From Frondihabitans australicus (GTDB taxonomy: Bacteria > Actinomycetota > Actinomycetes > Actinomycetales > Microbacteriaceae), in assembly GCF_003634555.1 (NCBI RefSeq), contig NZ_RBKS01000001.1, positions 62,001 to 126,000 on the forward strand: DNA of 64,000 nt, in the 5' to 3' direction. Under the pieces are notes generated by a model. The model searched no databases. It was not told where the DNA came from and saw only the letters and a list, made by a program, of their open reading frames with translations. Below, piece after piece: positions 8,426 through 17,671 of the stretch. Within the stretch, counting starts at the first letter, position 1. Every line of letters begins with the position of its first letter. The position numbers were made by a program, and so were the translations under genes.

Positions 8426-8616
8426 CGCGCACACCCGATCGAACCGCTCGGCGCGTACTCACCGGCGCGAGTGTCGCGACCGCAGTGGGCGGAGTCGCCG
8501 CCTTTCTCTGGGGCTCGCCCGTCACGGGTTACGTCGTCTTCGGCGCAGCCATCTCTCTCATCGCCGTCCGCATCGTGATCGACAGGCGATCACGCCGACG
8601 CCGGCGACGGGAATGA
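8422..8616 (+). CDS. Small two-helix membrane protein
   Basis: A 64-residue protein whose ATG at 8422 overlaps the stop of the secreted-protein gene (ATGA), indicating translational coupling. Two hydrophobic segments (about residues 11-29 and 34-51) are joined by a tight Ser-Pro-Val turn and followed by an extreme basic tail, DRRSRRRRRRE. The tail should stay in the cytoplasm. The pairing suggests the two products work together, for example in export or immunity, but nothing in the sequence proves it. Confidence 0.6.
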   Translation: MTRTPDRTARRVLTGASVATAVGGVAAFLWGSPVTGYVVFGAAISLIAVRIVIDRRSRRRRRRE

Positions 8617-8695
8617 GGTCCGCGAGGGGCGGGCATACCCGGAGGCGGCCGACCGAACCGCGAGACGACCGCGCTGGCCGCGCTGGCCGCAGGAG

Positions 8696-10378
8696 CTACC
8701 GGGCCGGCCTCACGAAGCGGCCGTCGGCGTGGTCGCGGGCCGACTGGCCCTGCATCACGAAGTGCTGCTTCTTGCCCGTCGCGGTGTAGGGCAGCTCCTT
8801 CACGAACGCGTAGAGCCGCGGGCGCTTGAAGTCGGCGAGGTCGATCGACGCCCGGCAGAACGCCTCGAGCTCGTCGGCCGCGGCCTGCTCGTCGCCGAGG
8901 GCGCCGTCCTTCCGGACCACGTACGCCACGACGAGCTGACCCCACTCCTGGTCGGGGAGCCCGCAGACGATCGAGTCGGCGACGCCCTCGTGCGCCGCGA
9001 GGGTCTCCTCGACCTGCACCGGGTGGACGTTCTCGCCGCCGGAGATGATCATGTCGTCCTTCCGGCCGACGACGGTGATCACCTCGTCTTCGTTCCAGGT
9101 CGCGAGGTCGCCGGCGTAGAACCAGCCGTCGCGGAACTTCTTCGCGTCTTCCGCCGGGTTGTTCCGGTAGGTGTAGCCCGACTTGATCGAGCGGACGGCG
9201 ACCTCGCCGATCTCCTTGCCGTCCTTCGCCACCTGGTCGGACGGGTCGCCGAGACCCGTGCCTCGCACGGCGACGATGACGACGTCGTCGTCGATCGAGG
9301 CTCGGCCCGCGGCGCCGGCGTAGGTCGTGAGCTCGTCGCCGGGCAGGAACGTGTTCCAGAACGCCTCGGTCGTGCCGTAGCCGTTCGAGATGTTCGGCGT
9401 GAGCACCTTCTGGTACCGCAGCGCGGCGTTCCGCTCGAACGGGGCGCCCATCGTCACGATGCCCTTGAGCGTCGACAGGTCGCGGTGGTGGGCCTCCTGC
9501 TCGTCGGCGAGGCGCTCGAGGTTGGTGGGAGCGCCGATCACGTACGTCACGCCCTCGTTCTGCACGAGGTCGAGCACGAGGCCCGCGTCGAACCGGGGCA
9601 GTGTGACCGCCTCCGCACCCATGTAGAACACCGTGTTCGGCCCGGCGCAGTACGTGCCGCCGCGGTGGAACCACGGCGACATGTTCATCGTCTTGTCCTT
9701 CGGCGTGAGCGACATGTTGATGATCACGTCGTGCGCCGTGAGCACCTCGTTGAGGCTGGTCAGCGGCACGGCCTTCGGGCGGCCGGTGGTTCCAGACGTG
9801 TACAGGCGCGTCGTCTCGTCCCAGGTCGAGCCGTCCTTCGGCGCGGTGAACGAGGGGCCCTCAGGATCGAGGAGCTCGGCGAATCCGATCGCCCCCTCGA
9901 CGGCCGAATGGTCTTCGGGCCCCACGGCCACGAGCACCGGCGGGCGGTGCTCGGCCAGCTCGAGCGCGTTCGCGATGATCGAGGCGTCGGCGGCCTCGAA
10001 GAGGAAGACGACGGGCTTCGAGTCGTCGAGGATGAAGGCGGTCTCGCCGGCCGCGAGGCGGAAGTTCATCGGCGAGCCGACGGCCCTGATGCCCTGCGTG
10101 GCGACGTAGAGGAAGGCGAACTCGGGCCGGTTCATCAGCTGGTAGCAGACCACGTCGCCCGTGCCCACCCCGCGCTTCGCGAGACCCGAGGCGAGCTGGC
10201 CGGTGACCTCGCCGAGCTCGCGGTAGGTCCAGCTCCGGCCCGTCTCGGAGTCGGTGAGGGCCGTGCGGGTCGCGTAGCGGTGGATGTTCCGCTCGACGCC
10301 GGTGGCGTACGTGTAGTGGTTCTCGAAGACGCCCCGGAAGACGGTGGCGTCGTAGTCGCTGTTGGCACTTCCGGTCAC
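8696..10378 (-). CDS. Acyl-CoA synthetase of the AMP-forming (ANL) family
   Basis: A 560-residue adenylate-forming enzyme. The phosphate-binding loop YTSGTTGRPKAVP is at residues about 193-205, GYGTTEAFW at about 333-341, the ribose-binding WFYAGDLATW and the hinge VVGRKDDMI follow, and the C-terminal catalytic lysine lies in YTATGKKQHF. This order fits fatty-acyl or aryl-CoA ligases that activate a carboxylate with ATP and transfer it to CoA. No adjacent beta-oxidation genes are present, so chain-length preference is open. ATG 10378 gives a normal N terminus. Confidence 0.85.
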   Translation of the reverse strand: MTGSANSDYDATVFRGVFENHYTYATGVERNIHRYATRTALTDSETGRSWTYRELGEVTGQLASGLAKRGVGTGDVVCYQLMNRPEFAFLYVATQGIRAVGSPMNFRLAAGETAFILDDSKPVVFLFEAADASIIANALELAEHRPPVLVAVGPEDHSAVEGAIGFAELLDPEGPSFTAPKDGSTWDETTRLYTSGTTGRPKAVPLTSLNEVLTAHDVIINMSLTPKDKTMNMSPWFHRGGTYCAGPNTVFYMGAEAVTLPRFDAGLVLDLVQNEGVTYVIGAPTNLERLADEQEAHHRDLSTLKGIVTMGAPFERNAALRYQKVLTPNISNGYGTTEAFWNTFLPGDELTTYAGAAGRASIDDDVVIVAVRGTGLGDPSDQVAKDGKEIGEVAVRSIKSGYTYRNNPAEDAKKFRDGWFYAGDLATWNEDEVITVVGRKDDMIISGGENVHPVQVEETLAAHEGVADSIVCGLPDQEWGQLVVAYVVRKDGALGDEQAAADELEAFCRASIDLADFKRPRLYAFVKELPYTATGKKQHFVMQGQSARDHADGRFVRPAR

Positions 10379-10440
10379 TGGTGGTACCCCTCTGTCTTTT
10401 CAGCCGCGCCCTCGCTTGCCGCGCGCCTGTCGCACTGTGC

Positions 10441-10482
10441 CCGCCACCCAGCGTGGCGGTCCCCCCGCGCCCGTAGACGGGC
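10441..10482. other. Two short hairpins in the gap upstream of the acyl-CoA synthetase
   Basis: CCGCCAC (10441-10447) pairs with GTGGCGG (10453-10459), and GCCCG (10469-10473) with CGGGC (10478-10482). They lie in a 171-base gap between the start of the synthetase gene and the end of the small gene at 10550. They could terminate transcription from the upstream minus-strand genes or be part of the leader; there is no T tract. Nothing else is evident in the gap. Confidence 0.3.
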
Positions 10483-10549
10483 ACGTCTTCCGGAGACTAC
10501 TGGAATCGGCCATGAATCCGCATCAGCCGTCGTCGGGCTGTGGAGAGCG

Positions 10550-10774
10550 TCAGACGGCGCGGTCGTCCGAGGAGCGCGACTCGTCGTCGTCGCTCTCGAG
10601 GAAGTCGGCGTAGGACGGCCCTGGATCCTGCGCCCTGACCGTCGGCCGTCGCACGACGGGCTCTGCCGCGACCCGAAGGCCGTCGCGCCCGCGCGCGGGG
10701 GGAGTGCGCCGCGGGCCCAGGCGCTCGACGCGCGCCGGAGGCACGCCGGGGTCGCTCTCGTATCGGCTGCTCAC
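10550..10774 (-). CDS. Possible small disordered protein
   Basis: A 74-residue frame beginning MSSRYESDPGVPP. It is Arg/Pro-rich in the middle and ends in an acidic Ser/Asp tail (ESDDDESRSSDDRAV), with no hydrophobic core, so it would be intrinsically disordered. Codon third positions are GC-rich but this alone does not exclude chance. It lies on the same strand as its neighbours in an otherwise empty 500-base gap. I do not recognise a family; treat as tentative. Confidence 0.4.
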   Translation of the reverse strand: MSSRYESDPGVPPARVERLGPRRTPPARGRDGLRVAAEPVVRRPTVRAQDPGPSYADFLESDDDESRSSDDRAV

Positions 10775-10889
10775 GGGCGTCGGCCTGTCGGTCGGCGGTG
10801 CATGCGACGACTATCTCAGAGCCCGCCCCCGAGCGCCAGGGTCTTCGAGCCCTGGCTCGTGGTGTCTGTCGGGTCGCAGGAGCCCGGCC

Positions 10890-12197
10890 TCAGGCCGGCG
10901 CGAAGAAGGCCGCGGCGGCCAGCGACAGCGCCTCGGGGTCGCGAGAGCCGATCAGCTCGCGCGCCGAGTGCATCGAGAGCAGCCCGGGGCCGACGTCGAT
11001 GGTCCGGATGCCGAGGCGTGTGGCCGACAGCGGCCCGATCGTCGACCCGCACGGCATCGCGTTGTTCGAGACGAAGGTCTGGAACCCGACGCCCGCCTGC
11101 TCGCACGCGCGGGCGAACTCGGCGGTGCCGACGCCGTCGGTCGCGTACCGCTGCTTGGCGTTGATCTTGAGCAGCGGCCCCCGGTTGGCGACGGGCTGGT
11201 TGGCGGGGTCGTGCCGCTCGGGGTAGTTCGGGTGCACGAGGTGCCCGGCGTCGCTCGACAGCAGCCAGGAGCCGGCGAACGCCCTCGCCCGATCGCTCGC
11301 GTCGCCGCCGAGCCCCGCCGTGATCCGCGTGAGCACGTCGTCGAGGAACGGTCCGCTGGCGCCCGAGGTGCTGGCCGAGCCGACCTCCTCGTGGTCGAAC
11401 GCCGCGAGCACGGCGATGCTGCTCGCGGAGTCGAGGGCCTCGGCCGTGGCGATGAGCGCCGCGAGGCCGGCGTGGACGCTGGTGAGGTTGTCCATGCGGC
11501 CGCTGGCGAAGAACTCCTCCTCGAAGCCGAGGAGCGCGGGTGCCGCCGTGTCGGCGACGAGCACGTCGTGCCCGGCCACCTCGTCGGCGTCGACGCCCGC
11601 CACACCGGCCAGCGCGGCCAGAATGTCGTCCCCGCGGCGGGGTGCACCGGCGGGGTCGGTGAGCCCGACGATCGGGTGGAGGTGCCGCTGCGGGTCGAGG
11701 GCGAGGCCGTCGTTGACGCCTCGGTCGAGGTGGATCGCGAGCTGCGGGATCCTGAGCACTGGCCCCGTCCGCACGAGATGGACGGCGCCGTCGCGGGTGA
11801 CGAGGCGGCCGGCGAACTCGAGGTCTCGGTCGAGCCACGAGTTGTAGAGGGGGCCGCCGTAGACCTCGACGCCGGCCTGCTGCCAGCCGAGGCTGCCGGT
11901 GTCGGGGTTCGGCTTGAGCTTGAATGACGGGGAGTCGGTGTGAGCGCCGACGATGCGGAACGGCGTCGTGGCCGTGGCGCTCTCGGGCTGCACCCACGCG
12001 ATGATCGCCCCGTCGCGCACCACGAAGCGTCGCCCCGGCGTCTCGGGCCAGGCGTCGTGCTCGCGGAGACGGGTGAAGCCCGCCGCCTCGAGCCGCCGGG
12101 CCGCCTCGGCCGAGGCATGGTACGACGAGGGCGAGGCCTGCACGAAGGCGGCGAAGTCGGAGAGGTGGGCGTGGTCTGCGAGGCTCATCCCCTCCAT
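10890..12197 (-). CDS. apeB: M18 family aminopeptidase
   Basis: A 435-residue di-zinc aminopeptidase of the aspartyl aminopeptidase (M18) family. Metal and catalytic residues are recognisable: His86 and Asp88 in VGAHTDSP, Asp in SGRMDNLTS, the Glu pair in FDHEEVGS, Asp in SSDAGHLVHPNY and the C-terminal His in LSMHSARE. Length is normal for the family. It removes N-terminal (often acidic) residues from peptides in the cytoplasm. Met4 at 12188 (MSLADHAHL) is an equally plausible start. It stands alone between small hypothetical genes. Confidence 0.9.
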   Translation of the reverse strand: MEGMSLADHAHLSDFAAFVQASPSSYHASAEAARRLEAAGFTRLREHDAWPETPGRRFVVRDGAIIAWVQPESATATTPFRIVGAHTDSPSFKLKPNPDTGSLGWQQAGVEVYGGPLYNSWLDRDLEFAGRLVTRDGAVHLVRTGPVLRIPQLAIHLDRGVNDGLALDPQRHLHPIVGLTDPAGAPRRGDDILAALAGVAGVDADEVAGHDVLVADTAAPALLGFEEEFFASGRMDNLTSVHAGLAALIATAEALDSASSIAVLAAFDHEEVGSASTSGASGPFLDDVLTRITAGLGGDASDRARAFAGSWLLSSDAGHLVHPNYPERHDPANQPVANRGPLLKINAKQRYATDGVGTAEFARACEQAGVGFQTFVSNNAMPCGSTIGPLSATRLGIRTIDVGPGLLSMHSARELIGSRDPEALSLAAAAFFAPA

Positions 12198-12233
12198 CGT
12201 GCCACCCCGGTGATGCGAGGGCGCGCGAGCGGG

Positions 12234-12533
12234 TCAGCCGACGATGCGGAGTGCGGGGCGCGCCTGCCCGGCGATGCCGACGAACTCGGTGCGGACGGCG
12301 TTGAGGCTGGCGCAGTAGGCACGCGGCCTCGAGTCGTCGGCGAAGGCGACCTCGTAGATGCCCGCGATGCGCGAGAGCCGACCCAGGAACGCGTCGGGGG
12401 ACGCAGGATCCAGCCGCCGGTCGTAGATCGACCACCGGTCGCGCCCGGTGCAGAAGAAGTGGACCTCGCTCTCGGACGTGATCGGGCCGAGGACGCCCTC
12501 GGGGCGCTCGACGATCGTGAGTCGCGTGGTCAT
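12234..12533 (-). CDS. Small conserved-looking protein of unknown function
   Basis: A 99-residue protein starting MTTRLTIVERPEGVLG. It alternates beta-like segments (VHFFCTGRDRWSIYDRRL) with helical ones (AFLGRLSRIAGIYEV), consistent with a small alpha/beta fold, and has no signal or membrane segment. It is on the same strand as the M18 gene, 36 bases before it, and may be co-transcribed. I do not recognise the family. Confidence 0.6.
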   Translation of the reverse strand: MTTRLTIVERPEGVLGPITSESEVHFFCTGRDRWSIYDRRLDPASPDAFLGRLSRIAGIYEVAFADDSRPRAYCASLNAVRTEFVGIAGQARPALRIVG

Positions 12534-12601
12534 GCGCGAACGCTACGCCGCGACTCTTAACGGTTCCGAAACGACACCTGAAGGCCAGCCCAGCCCTCTC
12601 T

Positions 12602-12659
12602 GCGACACAACGCGACACCTGCGACGTGCTGAGACGTCGCGGGTGTCGCGTTTTGTCGC
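12602..12659. repeat. Copy 1 of a 58-60 nt dyad repeat, likely bidirectional terminator
   Basis: A 26-base left arm (12602-12627) pairs with 12634-12659 across a 6-base loop with two mismatches. Key elements read CGACACAACGCGACACC on the left and GTGTCGCGTTTTGTCG on the right. The outer stem is an A tract paired with a T tract, so transcripts in either direction end in a U-rich 3' arm. It follows the stop of the hydrolase gene at 12672 (minus strand). A closely related copy is at 23471-23530. Confidence 0.75.
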
Positions 12660-12671
12660 GAGGGGGCAGCC

Positions 12672-13469
12672 TCAGGCGACGAGCGACTCCTGGAAGGTCC
12701 GGATGAGGTCGGTGACGTCGTCGACCGGCAGCAGCGACGACGCGTGATCCTGCCCGATCAGCTCGAAGAAGCTGCCGCGCGCCATGCGCCGTGCGGCCTC
12801 CTGCGACTGCCGGTAGCGGTCGGGGTCGTCGGTGCCGGCCAGCAGGAGCGTGGGGACCGTGATCGCGGCGGCCCCGTCGATGCCCAGCGGGGCCGCCGAC
12901 TCGATCCCCTCGAAGTAGGCCTCGAGCGCGACCGGGTCGTTCTGCCGGAACGCCAGCGCCGTCGCCGGGTCGATCTCACGGCCGCGGTGGTCGCCCCAAC
13001 GGCGGATGAACTCCTCCATGCCGCCCGTCTCGAGAGCCTCGCGCCAGGTGGGGAAGAACGTGGTGGCGATCCTGTCGGTCATCGCCTCGAACGAGCCGCC
13101 GATGGTCGTGAGGGTCAGGAGGCGAGAGGGTATGCCGGCCGCGATCCGCAGACCGATGCGGGCCCCGATCGAGTAGCCGACGTAGTGCGCAGCGGTGGCC
13201 CCGACCTCGTCGAGGACCCCGAGGACGTCGCCGATGAAGAGCGGCGGCTGGTAGGCCTCGGGGGCGTGCGGCTTGCCGCTGCGGCCGTGCCCACGCAGGT
13301 CGAGCGCGATCACGGTGAAGTCGCGCTCGAGGTCGCGGATGTACCCGAGGCCGCGCCAGGTGCCCTTCGACAGACCGGAGCCGTGCACCAGGATCAGAGG
13401 GTCGCCCGACCCGGAGACCTCGTACGCGATCTCCGTGCCGTCCAGGCCGTTCTGCACCGTGCCTCTCAT
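12672..13469 (-). CDS. Alpha/beta hydrolase
   Basis: A 265-residue alpha/beta-hydrolase fold protein. The oxyanion HGSG is at residues 29-32, the nucleophile elbow GYSIGA places Ser100 where GxSxG is expected, the acid is probably Asp in LLAGTDDPDR, and the catalytic His lies in GQDHASS near the C terminus. The segment ALDLRGHGRSGKP is typical of esterase and lactonase-like members. The ATG at 13469 is chosen because longer in-frame starts run into the divergent gene at 13569. Substrate unknown. Confidence 0.8.
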   Translation of the reverse strand: MRGTVQNGLDGTEIAYEVSGSGDPLILVHGSGLSKGTWRGLGYIRDLERDFTVIALDLRGHGRSGKPHAPEAYQPPLFIGDVLGVLDEVGATAAHYVGYSIGARIGLRIAAGIPSRLLTLTTIGGSFEAMTDRIATTFFPTWREALETGGMEEFIRRWGDHRGREIDPATALAFRQNDPVALEAYFEGIESAAPLGIDGAAAITVPTLLLAGTDDPDRYRQSQEAARRMARGSFFELIGQDHASSLLPVDDVTDLIRTFQESLVA

Positions 13470-13568
13470 GTGCCCAGTCTCTTCATAGGCCCAGTCTGGC
13501 AGTCGGCTGGGCGCCGTCGCCAACGGCGCCGTCGAGCGCGGCAGCACGAGCGGGGCCACACTGACGTC

Positions 13569-14300
13569 ATGAAGGGCTACACCTCCGACCAGATCCGCGC
13601 CGCCGAGAAACCGCTGCTCGACGCGGGCGAGCCGCTCATGCTCCGTGCCGCCGCCGCGCTCGCCGACGAGGTCGAGCGGGTCCTCGCCGATCGCGGCCCG
13701 ATGCTCGGTCGCGAGCGCCAGGTCGTGCTCGTGCTGGCGGGGTCGGGCGACAACGGCGGCGACGCGCTGTACGCGGCCGCGACGCTGGCCGAGGCCGGGC
13801 ACGACGTCCGGGTGCTCACGACGGGGTCGCGCGTGCACGAGGCGGCGCTCGCGGCGGCCGAAGCGGCGGGCGCCGACGCGTCGAACCGCGAGGCGGAGCC
13901 GGGAACCGCGGCGTTCGACGAAGTCGTGGAGGGGATCGACGTGATCGTCGACGGGATCCTCGGGATCGGGCGGGTCTCGGATCCTGCGCTCCGCGGTCGA
14001 GGCCGGGCCGTGGCCGCGGCGCTCAGGCCCAGGGTGCTCATGCGGATGATGGGTGCGCCGAGCGTGGTGGCGGTCGACGTGCCGTCGGGCATCGGCGTCG
14101 ACGACGGCTCGGTTCCCGCGGGCCCCGACGGCGATGCCGTGGTGCTGCCGGCGCTCGTCACGGTGACGTTCGGGGCCGCGAAGGCCGGGCTGCTGATCGC
14201 GCCTGCGGCGGGCCTGGCGGGCAGGATCCGAGTCGTCGACCTCGGCCTCGACCTCGAAGGCGCCGAGCCCGCCGTCACCACCCCCGACGCCCAGGCGTGA
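13569..14300 (+). CDS. nnrE: NAD(P)H-hydrate epimerase
   Basis: A 243-residue YjeF N-terminal domain protein. The N terminus GYTSDQIRAAEKPLL and the phosphate loop AGSGDNGGDALYAA (residues 57-70) are typical, as is VAVDVPSGIGVDDG near residue 170. It equilibrates the R and S forms of hydrated NAD(P)H so that the dehydratase can repair both. In many bacteria it is fused to the ADP/ATP-dependent dehydratase NnrD; here only the epimerase domain is present, so NnrD must be encoded elsewhere. It converges on the MFS gene with a 12-base gap. Confidence 0.85.
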   Translation: MKGYTSDQIRAAEKPLLDAGEPLMLRAAAALADEVERVLADRGPMLGRERQVVLVLAGSGDNGGDALYAAATLAEAGHDVRVLTTGSRVHEAALAAAEAAGADASNREAEPGTAAFDEVVEGIDVIVDGILGIGRVSDPALRGRGRAVAAALRPRVLMRMMGAPSVVAVDVPSGIGVDDGSVPAGPDGDAVVLPALVTVTFGAAKAGLLIAPAAGLAGRIRVVDLGLDLEGAEPAVTTPDAQA

Positions 14301-14312
14301 CGGCGGCCTCGA

Positions 14313-15764
14313 CTACCTCTTGACGAGGGAGAGCGGTTCGGTGATCGCCTCGAGGCTCTTGCGCTCGGCGTCGACGCCGAGGACGAACGCGATGACGCCG
14401 CCGAGGATCATGACGCCTGCACCGAGGAAGTAGCCGATGGTGAGCGGTCCGCGCGACGAGCCGTCGCCGACCAGGGCGCCGAACAGCGACGGAGCGATGG
14501 CGCCGACGATCTGGCCGATGGCGAAGAAGTACGAGATGACCTGGCTGCGCATCTCGAGCGGAAAGATCTCCGACACCGTGAGGTAGGCGCTCGAGGCGCC
14601 GGCCGAGGCGAAGAAGAACGCCACGCACCAGAAGATCGTCTGCGTCGTCGCGTTGAGCACGCCGGCCTGGAACAGGACCGCCGAGACGGCCAGCACGATG
14701 CCCGCGAGGAGGTAGGTCGCGAAGATCATCTTGCGGCGGCCGATCGTGTCGAACAGCCGACCGAGCACGAGCGGGCCGATCAGGTTGCCGATCGCGAAGG
14801 GGAAGAAGTAGTACTGCGTCGACGACGAGCTCGTGTGGTAGAAGTTCTCGAGCACCAGGGCGTACGAGAAGAAGATCGCGTTGTAGAGGAAAGACTGCGT
14901 GATCATCATCGCCAGGCCGGTGACGGTGCGCTTGGGATACTTCAGCCACAGCACGCGCCAGATCTGCCGGAACGGGATGCTGTCGGTGCGCTTCACCTCG
15001 ATCGCCTGCGAGTCGTCGACGGGTTCGAGCGTTCCGCCCTCGGACTGCACCCGCGCCTCGATCTCGGCGACGGTGTCTTCGGCGCGCTGCTCGTAGCCGT
15101 GCGTCATGTACCAGCGAGGGCTCTCCGGGATGTTCCGGCGCAGCCAGATGATGCCGATACCGATGACCGGGCCGATGAAGAACGCGAGGCGCCATCCGAC
15201 GTTCACCGCGAAGAGCGAGTGGTTCAGGAAGAAGATGTTCGCCACGGCGCCGAGTGCCGCGCCGCCCCAGTACGTGCCGTTCACGGCGATGTCGACGTGG
15301 CCGCGGTACTTCGAGGGGATCAGCTCGTCGATGGCCGAGTTGATCGCGGCGTACTCGCCGCCGATGCCCATGCCGGCGATGAAGCGGAAGACGAACAGGA
15401 ACCACACCGCGGGCGAGAGACCGGCGACGCCCGAGCCGACGAGGTAGATGACCAGGGTCAGGATGAAGAGGCGCTTTCGTCCGAGCCGGTCGGAGAGCCG
15501 ACCGAAGATGATCGCGCCGAAGACCTGCCCGATGAGGTAGGTCGTGCCGAGGTTGCCGATGAGCCCCGACGACATGTGGAACTCCTGCGCGAACCCGTTC
15601 GACGCCACGATCTCGATCTCGAGACCGTCCAGCACCCACGAGATCCCGAGGCCCAGAATGACCGTCCAGTGGAACCTCGTCCACGGCAGCCGGTCCATCC
15701 TCGCCGGCACGAGGCTCCTGATCGGCCCGTCGGTGACTCCCGACGTCGTCGTCGCAGTCGACAT
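14313..15764 (-). CDS. MFS transporter
   Basis: A 483-residue major facilitator protein with about 12 hydrophobic segments. The loop 2-3 motif GRLSDRLGRKRLF is at residues about 88-100 with the repeat GRLFDTIGRRKMI in the second half; GMGIGGEY in TM4 and PESPRWYM before the central loop are typical of the sugar-porter and aromatic-acid/SV2-like branches. A charged central loop (about residues 215-265) separates the halves. GGGAGG lies just upstream of ATG 15764. Proton-coupled uptake of an organic solute is likely; which one is not clear. Confidence 0.85.
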   Translation of the reverse strand: MSTATTTSGVTDGPIRSLVPARMDRLPWTRFHWTVILGLGISWVLDGLEIEIVASNGFAQEFHMSSGLIGNLGTTYLIGQVFGAIIFGRLSDRLGRKRLFILTLVIYLVGSGVAGLSPAVWFLFVFRFIAGMGIGGEYAAINSAIDELIPSKYRGHVDIAVNGTYWGGAALGAVANIFFLNHSLFAVNVGWRLAFFIGPVIGIGIIWLRRNIPESPRWYMTHGYEQRAEDTVAEIEARVQSEGGTLEPVDDSQAIEVKRTDSIPFRQIWRVLWLKYPKRTVTGLAMMITQSFLYNAIFFSYALVLENFYHTSSSSTQYYFFPFAIGNLIGPLVLGRLFDTIGRRKMIFATYLLAGIVLAVSAVLFQAGVLNATTQTIFWCVAFFFASAGASSAYLTVSEIFPLEMRSQVISYFFAIGQIVGAIAPSLFGALVGDGSSRGPLTIGYFLGAGVMILGGVIAFVLGVDAERKSLEAITEPLSLVKR

Positions 15765-15851
15765 GTCCTACCCTCCCTGAAAACCCGCCCGGCCCGAAAG
15801 GCCGAACTGAACGGTCTGCACGGCCGCACAGAGGGGGACGGTAGTCCTCCG

Positions 15852-17558
15852 CTACAGGTGACGCTCGGCGATCTTCTCGCGCGCGGTGAGGGCGATGCGC
15901 GAGGTGAGGATCTCGGCCCCTGCCGTCCCCTCGTAGTCGAGGATCGTGTACTGGCCGCAGGTGACGGTCTGCACGGGCTTGCCGAAGACCTGCGACGGGG
16001 CGACGGGGAAGTGGCTGTGCGAGTCGACCACGAGGTACGACACCTCCTGGCCGGTGAAGTCGGACGCGTTGTCGAGCCAGAGCGTCGCGTTGTAGTCGCC
16101 CGTGATCTGGACGATCTTCACCGTCGGGTCGCCGTAGGTCTTCAGCGCCCGCATGGTCCAGTAGCGGCCTGCGCCGGTGAGGTCGCGACCGGCGATCCAG
16201 TTCGACAGGCAGGTGGCGGGGGCGTACGCCTGCGTCGACGGGGCGGTGGCGATGACCCGCACGGCGGTGACGCTCAGCCCGCTCGCGATCAGGGTCAGCG
16301 AGACCGCCGAGGCGAGCAGGATCCGACGGCTCGGCCACCGCAGGCGCACCCCGGTCAGCTGCGGCACCCGTTCGAGCGCGTACGAGGCGAGCACGACGAA
16401 CGCCGCCGCCGGCGCGAAGAAGAGCGGCATGAGGTAGCGCGTCGCGGTCGTGCCGAGCACGACCGCGGCGATCGCGGTCACGACGATCGAGCAGGCCGAG
16501 ATCACGAGCGCGAGAGTGACCCGGGTCGGCCAGCGCCGGGCGACCGCGAGGATCGCGACGACGAGCGTGCCCGTGACGGCCACCACGAGCACCGACATCT
16601 CGATCGCGCCCTGCCACGTGCTCGCGGTCTGGAAGTAGTCCTTCACGTAGTACCGAACCGACACCGCCATGCGGTCGATGCGGAGGTAGTGCGTGATCTC
16701 GATCGAGATGTACTTCGCCATCGGGATGCGCGCGAGGTACCCGATCACGGCCGCGCCGAGGGCGGCGGCGCCGAGCTCGACGGCCCGTCGAGGGCGCAGC
16801 AGACTGCGCCGGAGCAGGATGACTGCCGCCAGCGCGATCGGCGCCGACGCCCACATCGCGAACAGCGGGTTCGAGAAGGTGGCGAGCGCCGAGAGCGCGA
16901 CCAGCCCGGCTCCTGCGACCCGACGCCGTCGCCGGGTCGTGCCGGTCGCGGCGACGACGGCCAGGGGGATCGCGGCGATCAGCGAGAGGGTCGTGCCGTA
17001 GTAGTACGTCGTCGTCAGAAACAGCGTGACGAGCTCGAGGGTCGCCCGCTGGTCGGTGTGCTCGAGCAGGCTGCACACGACGAGCGCCGCGATCGGCGCG
17101 AGCGCGATGGCGATCTTCGTGCGGCGGGCGAACGCGGGTGCCACGACCCCGGTGAGCGCGCGCAGGAGCAGGTACAGCAGCACCAGGGTCACGACCGCGT
17201 TGGCCATGAGGTCGGCGTGCACCCCCGGCACGACCGCCGCGATGCCGAGGTAGATCGGGATCTCGGGGAACACGAAGAGCACCGACGACATCGCCCACCG
17301 CATCGCCTGGCCCTCCTGGATCGAGCGCTCGACGAGGGGCATGAGCACCGAGTCGCCGTTGTAGAAGAACACCGTCGAGCGGGCCGAGAGGACGAGGTGC
17401 GCGAGGGCGCCGAGGCCCAGGGCGGCGGCGAGCAGGATGCCGGAGAGCTCGAGGAGGACGGCCCTGCGGCGGCTCCTGCGACCCGGCCGGTGCGTCTCGC
17501 CGACCGCGGGGCGGTCGGCGGCGGTGGTCAGGGAGGATGTCGGCAGCTGGTCGAGCAC
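15852..17558 (-). CDS. Polytopic membrane protein, possibly GT-C glycosyltransferase-like
   Basis: A 568-residue protein with a basic cytoplasmic N terminus (RPGRRSRRR) and about 11 hydrophobic segments, followed by a roughly 130-residue C-terminal soluble part. After TM1 the first outer loop contains YNGDSVLMPL, with an acidic residue where GT-C enzymes keep a catalytic Asp; this layout is the basis for the tentative class. No lipid-phosphate sugar transfer motif can be confirmed. It is upstream of the MFS gene on the same strand, with an 87-base gap. Family not firmly recognised. Confidence 0.6.
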   Translation of the reverse strand: MLDQLPTSSLTTAADRPAVGETHRPGRRSRRRAVLLELSGILLAAALGLGALAHLVLSARSTVFFYNGDSVLMPLVERSIQEGQAMRWAMSSVLFVFPEIPIYLGIAAVVPGVHADLMANAVVTLVLLYLLLRALTGVVAPAFARRTKIAIALAPIAALVVCSLLEHTDQRATLELVTLFLTTTYYYGTTLSLIAAIPLAVVAATGTTRRRRRVAGAGLVALSALATFSNPLFAMWASAPIALAAVILLRRSLLRPRRAVELGAAALGAAVIGYLARIPMAKYISIEITHYLRIDRMAVSVRYYVKDYFQTASTWQGAIEMSVLVVAVTGTLVVAILAVARRWPTRVTLALVISACSIVVTAIAAVVLGTTATRYLMPLFFAPAAAFVVLASYALERVPQLTGVRLRWPSRRILLASAVSLTLIASGLSVTAVRVIATAPSTQAYAPATCLSNWIAGRDLTGAGRYWTMRALKTYGDPTVKIVQITGDYNATLWLDNASDFTGQEVSYLVVDSHSHFPVAPSQVFGKPVQTVTCGQYTILDYEGTAGAEILTSRIALTAREKIAERHL

Positions 17559-17671
17559 GTCTCCGACACTGCCCGGTCGCTCCTCAGACAGTCTTAAGAA
17601 CCGGTGTCGCCCAGATAACGGCTGTCGAAGAAGTCGCTGTACGCGCGGTGTCGGCCGACCGGAACGCAGAA

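Noticed and set aside
14275-17298. A 1007-codon minus-strand frame and a 920-codon plus-strand frame over the MFS and membrane-protein genes
   Set aside because: Both are Arg/His/Gly-rich translations of real genes in other frames; the MFS motifs and membrane segments lie in one clear frame each.
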